A stretch of DNA of 64,000 bases from NCBI RefSeq assembly GCF_963924675.1, contig NC_089240.1, positions 117,061,680 through 117,125,679 of the forward strand. Reading direction: 5' to 3'. Position numbers and translations under genes: made by a program. The stretch's first letter is position 1; the number at the start of each line of letters is the position of its first letter. Below the pieces are notes generated by a model that saw nothing but the letters and a program-made list of their open reading frames with translations, was not told the DNA's origin and did not search any database. The DNA is from Phocoena phocoena. Taxonomy: Eukaryota > Chordata > Mammalia > Artiodactyla > Phocoenidae. Shown one piece after another: positions 45,386-57,599 of the stretch.

Positions 45386-45466
45386 ACCGAGGGGTTGCTC
45401 AGGATGCAGGAATTTCAGTGCAGAAGTCCGGACAGTCCCAGGCAAACAGGGACGGTCAGTCACCCA
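45350..45466. repeat. Imperfect palindrome (MITE-like)
   Basis: 'CAGGGTGACCGGTCACTC...TTTGCCCAGACC' at the left is the inverse of 'GGCAAACAGGGACGGTCAGT' plus CACCC at the right; the centre is 'CAGGATGCAGGAATTTCAGT'. Structure resembles a small non-autonomous DNA element whose left arm overlaps copy A. Confidence 0.5.
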
Positions 45467-45676
45467 AGCACCCAGCCTTTCTTTGGGCCTCCTCACATCT
45501 CACGTTCGGGCACTACATAATTCCCTGCCCCTCCTCAAACACACCATAGTCTCTGGAAAGTTCATGGTGCAGTTCTGGAGCATCATTGCTTACAGAAAGT
45601 TAGCCATTATTATTGCAACTGTGGGCACGTTTAGAGACACACAGTACAACCTACAGCTCACTCAGTCTTCTATATC

Positions 45677-45752
45677 TCTGAAAAGGAAGAGGCAAAGAAG
45701 GGAAGAGGAGGGGAGAGGAGAAAGAGAAGGGTGGGGAGAGGAAGAGGACATG
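45677..45752. repeat. GA-rich low-complexity tract
   Basis: About 75 bp of almost pure purine (AGAGG/GGAGA units). Confidence 0.85.
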
Positions 45753-45852
45753 CAAGTGAATAGGAAGCTGTGTTTTCAGAGGGGAGGGAAGATCCCACAC
45801 CGTTTCCTTTTCCTTCCCGTGGGTTCCCTTCTGGCTAGTTTAGCAGGCTTTT

Positions 45853-46044
45853 CTTTTTTTTTTTTTCGGTACGTGGGCCTCTCACTGTTGTGGCCTCTCC
45901 CGTTGCGGAGCACAGGCTCAGTGGCCATGGCTCAGGGGCCCAGCCGCTCCGTGACATGTGGGATCTTCCCCGGACCGGGGCACGAACCCGTGTCCCCTGC
46001 CTCGGCAGGCGGACTCTCAACCACTGCGCCACCAGGGAAGCCCT
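45853..46044 (-). mobile_element. Young CHR-type SINE (short poly(A) subfamily)
   Basis: T-run then 'CCATGGCTCAGGGGCCCAGC' body and intact head. Duplication GCAGGCTTTT at 45843-45852 and 46045-46054. A plus-strand frame of 241 codons (45378-46103) crosses this SINE and is therefore not a gene. Confidence 0.93.
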
Positions 46045-46054
46045 GCAGGCTTTT

Positions 46055-46747
46055 TTTTTTCTCTGCTCCCTACCTTGCTTGGTATAATGGGCCTATAAAG
46101 TGATCCTGAAGCTGCCTTCTTCTAGGTTCTGGTTCATCATATAAAAAAGCTGTGATCTTTGTGGATGAGGATGGTTGGACCAACAAGGGAAAAGCCCTCA
46201 CCCTATATCTGCTGGCCTGGGCTCACCTATGGGAGTGCAAAGCCCACGTATCCTCTAAAGATAATTGACAAGCCCTGATCATACTTGTATGTTTCAGGAG
46301 TCCCGGGCTTGGGTTTTTCCACACCAATTTATCAGCAAACGGAAACAGCAGAATTGGGGTCCCTCTTTTTTGGGGGGAGTTATCTCCTTCTTGGGCTGCA
46401 AGGGAGAAGATATAAAACTAAATTCAAACCAAAGACTCATATATAGAATCCTGATGCTTTAAAAACCCAAGGTAAATATATCTATATATCTCTCTATATA
46501 TATATCTCTGAATGTATTGAATTTGACTCTATCATTTCTGGATTTTTGGTCTTTTTCTTAAGGCCTCTTTCAGGTAAGTACTTAACAACCCAGGATACTT
46601 TCTCTCCCCTTTCTGATTTCTTTCCTCATGTCAGGTGGGCAGGGGGTGGTTTCATAGGGTCCAGATATCTATGATTTGCTTCTTGTCTTTGACCAGTTGC
46701 AGTCCAAAATTGACATTTCCTGGCCATGTAACTTATCCTGTCTGTTC
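46055..46747. other. Unique DNA with a short (TATATC)n run
   Basis: 46476-46508 is TATATC/TATA repeat. Nothing else recognised. Confidence 0.45.
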
Positions 46748-46897
46748 TTTGCAGTCCTTAGGCAAAGGACATCCCACTTCTTCCCCCTAAGCTGAATTAC
46801 AGGGATAACACGAAGGGTGAGGAAAGAGACAGCTCCGTAAATAGAAGGGCAAGAGGAAACACAGTGGGGTGACTGATCAACCTGATTTGCCCAGACT
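46748..46897 (-). repeat. Copy B of the locally duplicated unknown segment
   Basis: Partner of 45228-45385 about 1.5 kb away, same orientation, roughly 80% alike by eye. It ends 'TTTGCCCAGACTCGAG', where copy A continues into the palindrome. Confidence 0.6.
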
Positions 46898-49435
46898 CGA
46901 GTGGATGTTGCTGCATCCACCGCTGAAATGCCCAAGTCCTCCTCTAATCTTTATTCCCGTGGACCCTGCAGGTTGTTCTGTATCATCCATCCTTTCTCTG
47001 ACTGTGCAGCCTCCTCAAGTCCACTAGCCTACATCAGAGCCCCATCCCAAAGTAACAGGAGCCAGGAGAGTATGTCAGGCAGTATCAGGGTGTGGGGGAG
47101 GTATATTTCTCTACTGGCCCCAGAATATCTCCTGATCAGAGGATGCCTCTGTCTTCAGATGGCAGAGAAAGAACCAGAGTGGCTCCAAAGGAAAAGAGGA
47201 AAAGCAGCATCTCACCAGGGGAGGACTGATGACACAGGGATCTGTGGCCAGAGGCCCAGTTAGCAATGTGTTCTTGGAGATGATTTCAACTTCAAGAATC
47301 TATAGCAGTAGGAGGAAATGGCTTGAAACTTAGTAGATTTGGGGCTCTGGCCAAATCGTTTGTAACATCCAGGGACCAACTGAGCTTTCTTCTTCCCTTG
47401 CTATCAATTAGTTATTTCTATTATTTCTCCCTATCTTTCCAGTCATGTTTTTGCCATTAGCTCATCTCAGTTATGTTGGCATTTCAAGGAAACACTTTTT
47501 CCCATAAGGCAAGTTGATGTAAGTTGATCTTTACACATTCTCAGGAGACTTGATTATTGAAGCCCCCAAAGAATCTCATTATCAAATGTTTTAATGACGA
47601 CAATCCTAGCATGTGGTCCTTCCCATTAGTTTAGAACTATGAAACATTTTTTTAAGACATCTTTTCTTTGTTCAACAGACAAAACTTTTAAATCAAATAC
47701 ATACACGCCTTAGTAAATGGATAGCTTTTTGGTGATATGGGAATTATAATGCTGAACTACTACAGCAGTAGCTGAAGGAAGCATGTGTTCAAAATTCTCC
47801 CAACAGCATTTTAGCCATAGGTACAAAGAAGTCTTAAAAATGCGTTTATTCATATCCTTTGTTTCAACTGCATTTCTAGGAATTTATAGTAAGAAATAAT
47901 TAAAGATGTATGCACAGAGACTGAACTTCCACTTAGAATGTAGAAAGGTGCACGAGAACATCGCTTCCACCATAACAATGAAAAATAAAACTGGGTAATT
48001 TATAAAAACATAACATTTCTTGAGCCCAACAGAAATCTGAAGTCACAGGGAAAGCAAGCAAAATGAGTTCCAGGAACATGAAATCTTCTGAGAAGAGATG
48101 AGACTCATGATCTATTTCATCTTTGGCAGAGCAGAGGGAAAAAGGAGTCCGCCACACAAGTTGTATCAGCTAACATTTTAATGAATTCTTAAAGGCCAAG
48201 TATGGGTTAGCACATCAGTTTGGAATAGCTAAGGACCACAGACATAAACAAATCTCACACTCACTTCCACAAACCTTCACTGGGTGTTTACTCGAAAGAT
48301 TGAAGGGAAGGCAGGAGACTGGAAAGAACTCTCCTCAGTGACAGAGGCCTGCAGGAGGTGATCGCTGATGCTGGTATCTGGACCAGCAGCATCGGCATCA
48401 CCTGAGCACTTGCGAAGCAAAAGCTTTAAGTGACTGGGGGAATGGCAGCAAATCCTTTTGCTCCCAGGTTCCAAGCAGAAATCTATTGCCTCAGGAGGAA
48501 GGGTAGAAGCAAAAACCTTCTGACCCTGAAGGAGGGGCAGGAATCCATCTTCAGCTCGGGAGCCTTCAAAGATCCCGAGCAAAGATCCCGAGCAAAGATC
48601 CCGAGCAAAGATCCACATCGTCTGGGAGAGGGGAAGGGAACTTTCACACTAGATCAACCATGAAAACAAGGCAGAATTGGGGTGTCATAGGAAAGAAGGG
48701 CAAGAACATTGAGAAAACCCTACCCTTGAGGTCCAAGTATACAGGGCTTGCCTAAGAAGGGGGCTGGACCAGGACAACAGAAAACTTTTGCATCCCCTAC
48801 CATGAGCCTAGCATTGAGTAACAAGGAATAGTTTAGCAAGAGTGGAGAGGCAGTCAACCTCTGTAGGGCAGGTGGATAAGAACTAGCAATTTCCCCAATG
48901 GTGGGTAATAGAAACACTGAGAAAAACCCATGAGCACCCCAGTTCCATTCTAAGAACAAGGTAACAGCAGCCAAGATCTGGAGAAATTTGAAGCCTGTAG
49001 CACACTTAGGTAAAGATAGCAATAACAGAACAACCCAAACCCTGCTACACTCCTGACTAGACTGACTCAAGTCCCAGTGGCCTAACAGAAGAAGAGGGGT
49101 ACTCATTGCTAGGCTAAATACCATTTACCTCTGTTTCTTGTTCTTCTAACCATGATGGCCAGGATTCAATAAAAAATTATAAGAAACACAAAAAAGCAAG
49201 TTTAAAAATAACATTGTCAAGTGATGACATAGTCAACAGAACCAGACTCAGAGATCACCCACTTGTTGGAATTCTTAAAGAGACTTTAAAATAAATATTA
49301 ATAATATGTTAAAGGTAGAGGAGTATGATATTAGTTGGAAATTTGGATATATGCATATAAATTGAGTAGAAAGTGGTAAAAATTAAGGTAAACATAAAAT
49401 ATATTATTTTCACATTTAATTGCCTAATTTAAAAC
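46898..49435. other. Largely unique intergenic DNA
   Basis: A weak MER5-like trace lies at about 48385-48440 and a 13-bp tandem repeat at 48568. No exon recognised; minus-strand frames 48277-48618 and 48720-49124 are unsupported. Confidence 0.45.
48568..48614. repeat. 13-bp minisatellite, 3.6 perfect copies
   Basis: AAAGATCCCGAGC three times without mismatch (48568-48606), then AAAGATCC. CpG kept in every unit, so a recent expansion. Confidence 0.95.
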
Positions 49436-49439
49436 AATT

Positions 49440-52400
49440 TTTTATTAGAGTACAGTTGATTTACAATGTTGTGCTAGTTTCAGGTGTACAGCAAACGGTA
49501 TTTTTAAAAATTTCCTTGAGATGTCCTTTTTGACCTATGGGTTATTTAGGAGTGTGTTGTTTAGCTTTCAAATGTTGGGAGATTTTTCTATTATCTCACT
49601 GTTATTGATTTCTAATTTGATTCCATTGTGATTGGAGAACACACTGCATTATTTCAATTCCTTCAGATTTGTTGAGGTTTGTTTTATGGCCCAAGATATG
49701 GACTATCTTAATAAATGTTTTGTGGGCCTTTGAAAATAATATGTATTATACTGTTTTGGAGTGGAATGTTTTATAAATGTCGATTAAATTCTGTTGGTTG
49801 ATGATATTCTTGATTTCTCCTATACTCTTGCTGATTTTCTGTCTAGTTGTTCCATCAATTGTTGAGAGAGGGGTGTTGAAGTCACCAAATATATCTCTGG
49901 ATTTGGCTGTTTCTCCCTTTTTTTTTGCTTCACATATTTTACAGCTCTGTTTTTTTCATGCACTTACATTTTAGATTCCTATGTCTTCTTGGTGGATTGA
50001 TCTTTTTGTCATTATATAATGTCTCTGTCATTCGCTGGTAATTTTCTCTGCTCTGAAGTCTACTTTATCTGATATTAATATAGCTACTCCTGACTTCTTT
50101 TTGTCCTCCTTTGACTTTCAACCTACCTCTATCATTATAAAGTGAGTTTCTTATAGACACTATATAATTGGGTCATATTTTTAAATCCACAATGAAAATC
50201 TATGTTTTTAATTGGTGGATTTAGACCATTTACATTTAACTTAAATGTTGCTATGTTAGTGCCTAAGTCAGCCATTTTATTTTTTGTTTTCTGCTTCTCC
50301 TCTGTATTTTCCTATTCTCTGTTTTCTTTTTCTTGCTTTCCATGGGAATTCCATTTTGATTTATCTATAGTGTTTTTGACTGTATCTCTTTGTATAAGCA
50401 TTTTTGAGATATTTCTAGATATATCATTATATATATCTTACTTATTACAGTCTACTGGTGTCATCATTAAACCAGTTTGAGTGAAGTGTAGAAACCATAC
50501 CTCCACTGATATCCCTTTACTCTCCCCAGTTTTGATATAATTGTCTTAAATAGTTCCTCTACATACAATTAGAAATACATGAGACAGTGTTCTAATTTGT
50601 GCTCCAACTGTCAAACATAATTTGGAAAACTCAAGAAAAGAAAAAAAGCCTATTTTATTTACTCATATTTTTACTAAATGTCTTCTTTCTTCCCTCCTGA
50701 TATTCCAAGGTTTTTTTTTAATCATTTCCTTTTAGTTGAAAGAACTTCCTTTGGCCTTTCTTTTAGGGTAGGTCTGCTGGTGAAAAATTCTTAGTTTTCC
50801 TTTATCTGAGAATATTTTGATTTCCTTTTTATTCCTGAGGTATATTTTCATTGGGTAGAGGATTCTGAATTGACAGTTCTTTTGTTTCAGCACTTGAGAA
50901 ATACTGTGCCAGTTCCTTCTAGCTCCATGGACTCTGATGAGAAATCCCTCATTCCAACTGCTTTCTCCCTATAAACAAAGTGTCATTTTTCTCTTACGGC
51001 TTTGAAGATTTTTTCATTGGTTTTATTTTGCAGAAGTTTAATTGTAATGTGTCTTGGCATAGATTTTCTTTGGGTTTATCCTTTTGTAGTTTGTCCAGCT
51101 TCTTGAATCTGTGTATGTCGTTGCCAAATTTGGAGAGTTTTCGGCCATTATCCTTTAAGTACTTTTATAGCTCTGTTCTCTTTTTTTCTTTCCTCCAAGA
51201 CTCTTGTTTCATTAATGTTAGATGTTTTATTACAGTTTCACAGGTTTCTGAGGCTCTATTTGTTTTTGTACTATATTTTCTTTTTTGTTGTACAGATTGA
51301 GTAATGTCTATTATTCTATCTTCCAGTTCACTGATTCTTTCCTCTGTCTCCTTTTGTTGTTGAAGCCATGCACTAAGCTTTCCATTTCAGTTATTGTGTT
51401 TTGCGATTGTAAAGTTTATGTTTTGTTCTTCTTTACATCTTCTATACCTTTGTTGAGACTTCCTATTTCTTTGTTGAGAGTTTAAGTCTTTTCATTCTTT
51501 TCAAGTATAATTGCTCCTTGAAATATTTTTATTATGGCCACCTTTAAATCTTTGTCAGATAATTCTCACACCTGTGTCATCTTGGAATTGGCACCTCTTT
51601 TTCTTAATTTTAATTTTTTGTTTTTTGGCTGTGCCGCTAGGCATGCAGGATCCTCATTCCCTGACCAGGAATTGAACCCACGTCCCCTGCACTGGAAGCA
51701 TGGAGTTTTAACCACTGGACCACCAGGGAAGTCCCGGAATTGGCACCTCTTGATTATCTTTTTTTATTCAGGTTGAAATCTTCCTGGTTTTTTTGTATAC
51801 GTAATTTTCTATTGAAACTTGGAGAATTTCGTATTGTATTCTAATTCTTTGGATCTAATTTGTTTAGCTGGCTTTCTCTGACACCACTCTGGAAGAGAGA
51901 GGATGACAGAGCCTCATTGCTGATAAGTGGGGTTAGAAATCCAGCTTTCCCACTTGACCTCTGTTGACAATCAGGAGGAGGCACCCCATTACTGTTGAGT
52001 GGTGAGTAGGATTTCTGGCTTCCCATTAGGCCTCCATTGATACCTTCCTGCCTTGGAGGGGTAGGAGTTCTTTGTCACTGCTCCCCCAAAAACTTTGACT
52101 GACACCATGAGGTGGGGGGCTCACCACTAGCCATCAGGGATGAACACTGCTCCCTACTGGGTCTTCCCTGACATCATCTTGGTGTGAGCTTGGGTCACCT
52201 TGTAACAATCTGCAAGGATAGAAGTCTAGGCTCCCCATTCTGTCTTTGTTGGTATGAGTGGGGGTGGGGTCATAGTTTTTCTGTGGTGTTTGGCTGGAGT
52301 AGAGCAGTATTGTCTAAAAGTTTCTGGCTTGCTAGGCTGCCCCTTTCCTAGTCCTTTGGCTAGAGAGAGCAGCCTTTTATTGGGGCTTTTTTATTTTCTT

Positions 52401-52520
52401 GGTATGTGCCTATTACTCTTTCTCTGTTACTGACTTCATCAGCGCCAAGTCTGGGACATATGAGGAAAAACAAAACCCAGAGAATTCAGTAGCATGTTGT
52501 ACCTCAGGTCCTGAGGTCCA
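49440..52520 (-). mobile_element. Long L1 block, 5' half, reversed
   Basis: 49440-49500 is a reversed L1 3' end ('TACAGTTGATTTACAATGTT'). From about 49500 rightward the text matches reversed L1 internal then 5'-region sequence ('GGGTGTTGAAGTCACC', 'CTGAAGTCTACTTTATCTGA', 'TTGTAATGTGTCTTGGCATA'). No intact frame. A short SINE is nested at 51600-51735. Confidence 0.7.
51600..51735 (-). mobile_element. Short CHR-type SINE nested in L1
   Basis: Minus-strand short form. Perfect 16-bp duplication GGAATTGGCACCTCTT at 51584-51599 and 51736-51751. Confidence 0.95.
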
Positions 52521-52619
52521 TACATAGTTTGTATTCTTCTCCACATTTCACAGTCTTCTTACATTTCTTTTATATATAATTTCTAGGGCTTCTCATTGTA
52601 CTTAGTAGAAGAAAGAGGA

Positions 52620-53675
52620 TAAAGTATGTACATATTCTCAGAAGTGGAAGTCCTCCAAAAATATTTAAAGAATTGAAATTATACAAAGTATGTTCTCTGG
52701 TTACAAAAGAATTAAACTAGAAACGAATAACAGAAAGATATCTAGAATATCTCCAAATATTTGAAAACTAGGAAATACACGTCCAAATAACTTATGAAAC
52801 AATAAAGAAGTCACAAGGAGAATTAGAAAAAAAATTGAGTTGAATAAAAAATAAAACATAATATAGTCAGAATATGTTGGGTATAGCTAATGCAGTGCTG
52901 AGAGGGAAATTTATAGTACTACGTGCATAAATTAGAAAAGAGGAAATGTCTCAAATCAATCACCTAAGTTCTACTTCAAGAAAACTAGAAAGAGTAGAGG
53001 AAATTAAACATAAGACAAGCAAAATGAAGGAAATAATAAAGATAACAGAAATAAATGAAATAGAAAACAAACAATACAGAAGATCCATGAAACTAAATTG
53101 TTTCTTTGAAAATATCAATAAAACTGATAAATCTCTATCAAGACTGTTCAAGAAAGAAGAGATAAAACACAAATTTTCAACATCAGAAAATAGACTAGTG
53201 TTATAACTACTGCCTCTAAAGATACTTAAAACATACTAAGGTTATATTATGAACAACTTTGTGCCAATAAATTTAGTAACTTAGATGAAATTTAGTAACT
53301 TAGATATTCTTTGAAAATCACAAACTACCAAAATTATTCAAGAAGAAATAGATCACCTGAATGTCCTTATGGTTACTAAAGAAATAAAATTTGTAGTCAA
53401 AACATTACTGCAAACAAAACCACAGCCCCAGGTTAAAAACCTCCCCAAAGAACTATTGACTCAAGAGGAAGGAATAATTAACTCAGTTTACAAGGCCAGC
53501 TTTACCCAGATACCAAACCAAAGACATTACAAGAAAAGAAAACTACAAAACAATATCCCTCTTGAATATAGATGTAAAAATCCTTAACAAGATGTTAGCA
53601 TATTTAACAATATATAAAAGAATAATATATCATACCTGAGTAGAATTTAATCCAAGAACATAAGTTTGGTTCAAA
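52620..53675 (+). mobile_element. L1 ORF2 remnant (central region)
   Basis: Plus-strand translation near 52946 reads INHLSSTSRKLERVEEIKHK, as in L1 ORF2, and other ORF2 phrases follow in order. Stops and frameshifts throughout. It lies head-to-head with the reversed L1 block on its left. Confidence 0.8.
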
Positions 53676-53687
53676 ATTCAAAGACCA

Positions 53688-54186
53688 GTGGATAAAGAAG
53701 ATGTGGTACATATATACAATGAAATACTACTCAGCCAGAAAAAAGAACAAAATAATGCCATCTGCAGCAACATGGATGCAACTAGAGATTATCATACTAA
53801 GTGAAGTAAGTCAGAAAGAGAAAGACAGATACCACATGATATCACTTATATGTGGAATCTAAAATATGACACAAACGAACATATCTATGAAACAGAAACA
53901 GACTCACAGACATAGAGAACAGACTTGTGGTTGCCGAGGGGGAGGGATTTGGCAGAGCGATGGAGTGGGAGGTTGGGGTTAGCAGATGTAAGCTTTTACA
54001 TGTAGAATGGATAAACTACAAGGTCCTACTGTATAGCACAGAGAACTATATTCAATATCCTATGATAAACCATAATGGAAAAGAATATTTTTTTTAAAAA
54101 CAAGAATGTATATATATGTATAACTGAATCACTTTGCTGTACAGCAGAAATTAACACAACATTGTAAATCAACTATACTTCAATAA
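53688..54186 (+). mobile_element. 5'-truncated L1 with target-site duplication
   Basis: Begins in the ORF2 C terminus ('GGATAAAGAAGATGTGGTAC'), runs through 'AGAAAGAGAAAGACAGATAC' and the 3' UTR, and ends 'CTTCAATAAAAAA'. Duplication AAAATTCAAAGACCA at 53673-53687 and 54187-54201 is perfect over 15 bp. Confidence 0.95.
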
Positions 54187-54251
54187 AAAATTCAAAGACC
54201 AATAAGGCAATTCACTATAAAAATAGATGATTTTAAAAGTTTTCCTTTTTT

Positions 54252-54628
54252 AAAAAAACTTTTAAAATTTATTTTATTTAGTTTATTTTTGGCTGTATTG
54301 GGTCTCTGTTGCTGCAAACGGGCTTTCTCTAGTTGCAGCGAGCAGGGGCTACTCTTCATTGTGGTGCATGGGCTTCTCATTGCAGTGGCTTCTCTTGTTG
54401 TGGATCATGGGCTCTAGGCGTGCTGGCTTCGGTAGCTGTGGCTCGCGGGCTCTAGGCGTGCTGGCTTCGGTAGCTGTGGCTCGCGGGCTCTAGAGCACAG
54501 GCTCAGTAGTTGTGGTGCACGGGCTTAGTTGTTCCACGGCATGTGGGATCTTCCTGGACGAGGGCTCGAACCCATGTCCCCTGCATTGGCAGGTGGATTC
54601 TTAACCACTGTGCCACCAGGGAAGACCT
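54252..54628 (-). mobile_element. CHR-type SINE with a 38-bp internal duplication
   Basis: Full-length minus-strand copy. The 38-bp unit 54411-54448 is repeated exactly at 54449-54486. Flanking duplication not clear. Confidence 0.93.
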
Positions 54629-55221
54629 GAATTTTTTCAAGGTTTTTATTATCTCACTCCATGCAGCTAAAATATTTGACAAGATTCAGCATTCATTCAT
54701 GTTAAAAACCCTCAGGAAACAAGGATGGAAGAGAAATTTCTAAAACTGATAAAGGGTATCTATAAAAAACCTCAGCCTGTAGACCTTCTTTAAAAAAAAA
54801 AAATTGCTCTATCATACGCAAATGATGAAAGAGTTTACGTTTTTTTCCCTATGATCAGGAATAAGACAGGAATGTCCACTCTCACCTCTCTTATTCAACA
54901 TTGCACTGGAGGTCCTAGCTACAAATATAGTAGAAATAAGAGGATATTTACTCTCAAATCAAAAGAGATTTGAAAGGAAGAAATAAGTCTTCATTCATAG
55001 AAGACATGATTGAATCTGTAAAAAATTTCAAACAATCTACTACAAAGCTTCTAGAACTAATAAGTGAATCTATCAAAGTCATAAGATATAGGGTCCATTT
55101 ACAAAAATCTATTTCTATATGTTTACAATGAACAGTTGGAATTGAAATTTTAAAAGAAGCATTTCATTACCTCTTACAATGCCATCAAAATACATACAAG
55201 ATCTGTATCCCGAAAATAAAT
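54629..55221 (+). mobile_element. L1 ORF2 remnant (reverse-transcriptase region)
   Basis: 'AAAATATTTGACAAGATTCA', 'AGGAATGTCCACTCTCACCT', 'CATTGCACTGGAGGTCCTAG' in ORF2 order. Disrupted. Continues beyond the SINE to about 55720. Confidence 0.8.
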
Positions 55222-55237
55222 CTTCCCTGTAGTACTT

Positions 55238-55580
55238 TTTAAAATTAATTAATTATTTTTGCCTGCATTGGGTCTTTGCTGCTGCATGCGGGTTTTCTCT
55301 AGTTGCGGCGAGCGGGGACTACTCTTTGTTGCGGTGCGTGGGCTTCTCCTTGTGGTGGCTTCTCTTGTTGGAAGCATGGGCTCTAGGCGCTTGGGCTTCA
55401 GTAGTTGTGGCACACGGCCTCAGTAGTTGTGGCTCGCAGGCTCTAGAGCGCAGGCTCAGTAGTTGTGGAGCACGGGCTTAGTTGCTCCGTGACATGTGGG
55501 ATTTTCCTGGACCAGGGCTTGAACCCGTGTCCCCTGCATTGGCAGGCGGATTCTTAACCACTGTGCCACCAGGGAAGTCC
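55238..55580 (-). mobile_element. CHR-type SINE, full length
   Basis: Minus-strand copy; diverged 17-bp duplication (14 of 17) at 55221-55237 and 55581-55597. Confidence 0.93.
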
Positions 55581-55597
55581 TCTTCCTTGTAGTTATT

Positions 55598-55988
55598 GTT
55601 TTTAGTAGATATGGACCTCAAACTAGATAAATGCCAATAATAGAGTTCTGGGTAAATTATATATGGGTCTTTCAAATAAAGGAATGCTATTCAATCACTA
55701 AAAAAGACATTGTAGATTATTATTTATCAAATGTGTTTTAAATATCTTATGTTTTTTAAAAGTTTAAAAATAATATATGCAGTAAAATGTTGTTTAAAAC
55801 TATCTTATACATAGTGCATAATAATGAGCTGCAATAGGTAAACAAAGATTTACATGACAACTTCCTCTGGATGATAGGATTATGAGTGTTTTAAACTTTT
55901 TCATTTATTTGCTTATGTGCTTTTCTTCATTTTTATACATGAGCATGTATAGCTAACATCATAAAAAATAAATAATGCTTTTATACAT
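55598..55988 (+). other. AT-rich L1-derived or unique DNA
   Basis: Probably the 3' continuation of the preceding L1 ('CAAATAAAGGAATGCTATTC'), fading into unassigned AT-rich sequence. Confidence 0.4.
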
Positions 55989-56001
55989 TAAATTTGGTCT
56001 C

Positions 56002-56260
56002 AGGACTTCCCTGGTGGTCCAGTGGGTAAGACTCCACGTTCCCAAAGCAAGGGGCCCGGGTTCAATCCCTGGTCTGGGAACTAGATCCCACATGCCGCAA
56101 CTAAGAGTTCACATGCTGCAACTAAGAAATCCGCATGCCAGAACTAAAGGTCCCGCATGCCACAACAAAGATCCTGCATGCCGCAACTAAGACCCAGTGC
56201 AGCCAAAATAAATAAATAAATAGATAGATAAATATTTTTTTTAATCTATAAAAATATAAA
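56002..56260 (+). mobile_element. CHR-type SINE variant with tandem 'CATGCCGCAACTAAGA' units
   Basis: Head and then five diverged units of about 20-24 bp. Perfect 13-bp duplication TAAATTTGGTCTC at 55989-56001 and 56261-56273. Confidence 0.95.
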
Positions 56261-56536
56261 TAAATTTGGTCTCTATCAGCTCTCTTGTATGGTTGAGATG
56301 GAATATTACAGAATGACGTACATGTATTAACTTTCTAAATTTCTCTTCATCTTTTCCACCTTCATCTGAGTAGCTCTCTAAATTTGGTCCCAACCTTCTC
56401 ACATAAGTATAGTGAGATTTGGGTGGTTCAGTTTGACCTTCATATATTCAACATTCTAGAATCTCAATTACATTTCCTATTTCCCCCAAATACTTTGAGA
56501 TACACTGATATTTTACCATTCATATACGATTCTGCC

Positions 56537-56637
56537 TTTTCTTTTTTTAAACACCTTTATTGGAGTATAATTGCTTTACAATGGTGTGTTAGTTTCTGCT
56601 GTATAACAAAGTCAATCAGCTATACATATAAATATAT
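56537..56637 (-). mobile_element. Minimal L1 insertion (about 100 bp of 3' end)
   Basis: Reversed L1 3' terminus ('TATTGGAGTATAATTGCTTT', 'TAGTTTCTGCTGTATAACAA') after a T-run. Perfect 10-bp duplication CGATTCTGCC at 56527-56536 and 56638-56647. Confidence 0.92.
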
Positions 56638-56647
56638 CGATTCTGCC

Positions 56648-57119
56648 GTTTTGAATTTCCTTTATTTTACCCCTAGTGCAGTTGGTATGACAATATAAAA
56701 CATCATTAATTCCAAGATTAGTTTTAATGAAACAATAGCTTAAATGATCACATTTCTATTTGCATTTTAAAATATCATTTAAGTATTCACATCATGTATA
56801 TATTTAATTCAGATACTGCTGAGAAACATAATTTCTGTTTTACTTGTACTGTCTGCGTTGGGAAAAAATCACTCATTTACATCTTGAAATTATTATGTTA
56901 AAATGTTCCTGAGCAGAAATCAGATCCTGTATTGTCAACAAAGTCTTTTGCCTGATATTATTTCTAAAAGTCACCTATTCTACCCTGTCTATCAAAAGAG
57001 TATTGAAATCAATACACACTGGTCAGTCACTGGATTTGAAACAGAAAACTGGTCCAGGGCTCTAGCATATGATTATGGAATTGAGTGAAAAACACTGGTA
57101 ACTGAGTTAATTAGGACAC
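56648..57119. other. Unique AT-rich DNA
   Basis: Nothing recognised. Confidence 0.4.
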
Positions 57120-57375
57120 ATCTGCAGCATATAGCACGGCATTTAAGAGAACAGGTTCTGTAGTGAGACTGCTTGGGTTCCAAATCTTCGCTCACTAGCC
57201 AGAGGACTTGGGGAACTTAACCTCTCTCAGCCTCCATTTCCTTCTTTGTAAAATAGGGGTAATGCCAGTACCTTCCTTAGAGGGATGATATGAACATTAA
57301 TTAAGTCACTACATGCAATGCACTTCGAATAGTGCCTGGCACGTTGTAAGGACTCAATAAATATTATCTATTATT
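57120..57375 (+). repeat. MIR SINE, nearly complete
   Basis: Forward MIR: 'GTAGTGAGACTGCTTGGGTT', 'CTTAACCTCTCTCAGCCTCC', 'GTGCCTGGCACGTTGTAAGG', 'CTCAATAAATATTATC'. Confidence 0.92.
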
Positions 57376-57599
57376 ATTTGATAAACTGGTGGTTTGGAGT
57401 GAAGTCAGTTCAGGATACAGATGGAACGAACACTGGATTAAGGGGCCCTAATTAATCTAATGACAGCTATGTGACTGGCAAAATATACCACCATTCACCA
57501 ACTGAGTATTGAAGTACATATACCTGTGCTAATTGCTATCTCATAGCATTATCTGGTTTAATGTAATCCTACCAGACAAGTATCAGCATCTCCATTTCA

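Noticed and set aside
45378..46103. 241-codon plus-strand open frame
   Set aside because: Runs through a purine tract and a complete SINE; chance frame.
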